Below, piece after piece: positions 22,446 to 23,736 of a DNA stretch of 23,736 nucleotides. The notes under the pieces are model-generated. The model did not search any database and was not told the origin of the DNA. It saw nothing but the letters and a program-made list of their open reading frames with translations. Source of the stretch: CAZFNQ01 sp964520375 (GTDB lineage: Bacteria; Patescibacteriota; Saccharimonadia; Saccharimonadales; JANWIN01); assembly GCA_964520375.1 (NCBI GenBank), contig CAZFNQ010000008.1, forward strand, positions 1 through 23,736, written 5' to 3'. Positions within the stretch are counted from its first letter, which is position 1. Every line of letters starts with the position of its first letter. Position numbers and translations under genes: made by a program.

Positions 22446-23736
22446 ATGGCTAAAAGCACTGCGCAAGTTGCTAAAGAACAAGAACGAATTTATTTCACCA
22501 AAAAAGACGACATTATTGACCTGCCAAACTTGGTAGATCATCAAAATAAATCCTTCCAATGGTTTGTTGACGAGGGCTTGGGGGAGTTATTGGCCGAAAT
22601 TAGCCCAATTGACGATTACACCTCCACCAAATTATCACTAAGTTTCAAAGGTTACCGCTTTGAAGCTCCTAAAATGACTGAATCTGAAGCCCGTGAAAAT
22701 AATGTTAGCTACGACGCGCCGCTTAAAGCCACAGTTGTTCTTACTAACAAAGTTACCGGCGAGGTTAAAGAGCAGGAAATATATTTAGGCGACTACCCAT
22801 GGATGACCACTCGCGGCACATTTGTTATTAACGGTGCCGAGCGCGTAGTAGTCAGCCAACTTATCCGCTCAGCTGGTGTCTTCTTTACCGCCGATGCCCA
22901 CGGCTCAACCAACATCTACGGCGCCAAGGTTATTCCTGGCCGTGGTGCCTGGCTAGAGTTTGAAACCTCAGCTGCCGGTGCCATATTCGTAAAAATTGAC
23001 CGTAAACGAAAAATTGCCGTAACAACATTACTCAGAGCTCTTGGTGTTAGCGATGCCCAGATGCGTGAACATTTTGCCCATGTCGACCAAGGCCCGCTCA
23101 ATTATCTTGACGCCACAATCGATAAAGATCCCACGCACGGACAAAGCGACGCCTTAATTGAGGTCTATCGCCGCTTGCGCCCTGGCGATCTGGCCACTGT
23201 CGAAAACGCTCGCAGCTTGCTGGAAAACATGTTTTATAACTTCAAACGGTTTGACTTCAGCCGCGTCGGTCGTTACAAAATTAATAAACGTCTTAACCTA
23301 GATATCGCCAATACCATAGAAAACCGTATTATGCGCCTGGAGGATATCCTGGCTATCGTGGCCGAGATTATCCGGCTCAACAATACCCAGGATCCAGCCG
23401 ACGACATTGACTCCTTGTCAAACCGCCGCGTCAAGCTAGTCGGCGAGCTTGTTCAGCGTCAGTTTAGAATCGGCTTACTTAGAATGGAGCGCAACACCAA
23501 AGACCGCATGAGCATGAGCGAAATTGAAACAGTTACTCCGTCGCAGCTTATTAATGCCCGTCCAATTGTGGCGGCTGTCCGTGAGTTTTTTGCCAGCTCC
23601 CAATTGTCCCAGTTCATGGATCAAATTAATCCCCTAAGTGAACTGGCTCACAAACGCCGTTTGAGCTCCATGGGACCGGGCGGACTATCGCGCGAACGGG
23701 CCGGCTTTGAAGTCCGAGACGCCCACGCCACGCACT
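22446..23736 (+). CDS. rpoB: DNA-directed RNA polymerase beta subunit (5' part, runs off the window)
   Basis: The first 430 codons of the beta subunit, open to the window edge with no stop. The N-terminus is typical (LVDHQNKSFQWFVDEGL, then SFKGYRFEAPK, GDYPWMTTRGTFVINGAERVVVSQLIRSAG). The rifampicin-binding cluster I is reached at the end (SSQLSQFMDQINPLSELAHKR), followed by GPGGLSRERAGFEVRD. Within it, I394 and M409 occupy the places of E. coli N518 and L533. A GGGGAT 10 nt or so upstream is a weak ribosome-binding candidate. rpoC would be expected next, outside the window. Confidence 0.97.
   Translation, partial: MAKSTAQVAKEQERIYFTKKDDIIDLPNLVDHQNKSFQWFVDEGLGELLAEISPIDDYTSTKLSLSFKGYRFEAPKMTESEARENNVSYDAPLKATVVLTNKVTGEVKEQEIYLGDYPWMTTRGTFVINGAERVVVSQLIRSAGVFFTADAHGSTNIYGAKVIPGRGAWLEFETSAAGAIFVKIDRKRKIAVTTLLRALGVSDAQMREHFAHVDQGPLNYLDATIDKDPTHGQSDALIEVYRRLRPGDLATVENARSLLENMFYNFKRFDFSRVGRYKINKRLNLDIANTIENRIMRLEDILAIVAEIIRLNNTQDPADDIDSLSNRRVKLVGELVQRQFRIGLLRMERNTKDRMSMSEIETVTPSQLINARPIVAAVREFFASSQLSQFMDQINPLSELAHKRRLSSMGPGGLSRERAGFEVRDAHATH

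Noticed and set aside
1..23736. UGA recoding to glycine as in Gracilibacteria/SR1
   Set aside because: UGA ends hisS and the PLC-like gene at plausible sites, and no conserved gene contains an in-frame UGA.
1..23736. CRISPR arrays, insertion sequences, phage genes or intrinsic terminators
   Set aside because: No regularly spaced repeats, transposase or phage-like genes were seen, and no hairpin followed by a clear T-run could be supported.

Overview
The window reads as a draft chromosomal segment of a Patescibacteria (CPR) bacterium, most likely Candidatus Saccharibacteria (TM7). This rests on the compact housekeeping gene set, standard genetic code (UGA acts as a stop and no in-frame UGA interrupts a conserved gene, which argues against Gracilibacteria/Absconditabacteria), surface proteins with a shared N-terminal anchor, and very short promoter-to-start distances. 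The taxonomic call is inference. One run of 100 Ns (5877-5976) marks a scaffold gap inside the penicillin-binding protein gene. There are no phage, IS or CRISPR features, and no gene-free stretch longer than 300 bases.

Layout. 1-4876 (+): ClpC unfoldase, a membrane-anchored HExxH/coiled-coil protein, and RadA. 4887-7607 (-): class A PBP with a long Ig-like C-terminal extension, interrupted by the gap. 7712-9727 (+): TyrS and a SAM methyltransferase. 9737-12600: a two-gene convergent surface cassette, with an M11-like secreted metalloprotease (+) and a small Gly-rich Ig-like surface protein (-). 12680-16281 (+): RecG, a zinc phospholipase C-like protein, RsmD and tRNA-Leu(UAG). 16298-17062 (-): polytopic membrane protein. 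17156-20753 (+): HisS, a DUF457/YdjM-like membrane protein, trigger factor and a small membrane protein. 20780-21443 (+): perfect CIRCE operator and ClpP. 21472-22251 (+): GNAT acetyltransferase. 22267-end (+): rpoB promoter with a dyad, then the 5' part of rpoB.

How the genes fit together. ClpC (with a ClpP-docking LGF loop), trigger factor and CIRCE-controlled ClpP form most of a protein quality-control set; the CIRCE box implies an HrcA repressor encoded elsewhere. RadA and RecG handle recombination intermediates. TyrS, HisS, RsmD, tRNA-Leu and RpoB are core information processing. The PBP, the HExxH protein, the M11 protease and the small Ig-like protein act at the envelope or outside it.

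The most striking global pattern is promoter architecture. About ten genes, nearly all housekeeping and on the + strand, have a -10 box (often extended TGn) ending 6-11 nt before the start codon and no Shine-Dalgarno sequence, which predicts leaderless mRNAs. Several envelope or accessory genes instead have a clear SD. Other points worth a look are the complete PLC-type zinc site in an unannotated protein, operator-like palindromes in two promoters, an Asp-to-Ala change in the catalytic motif of RsmD, and a degenerate HIGH motif in TyrS.
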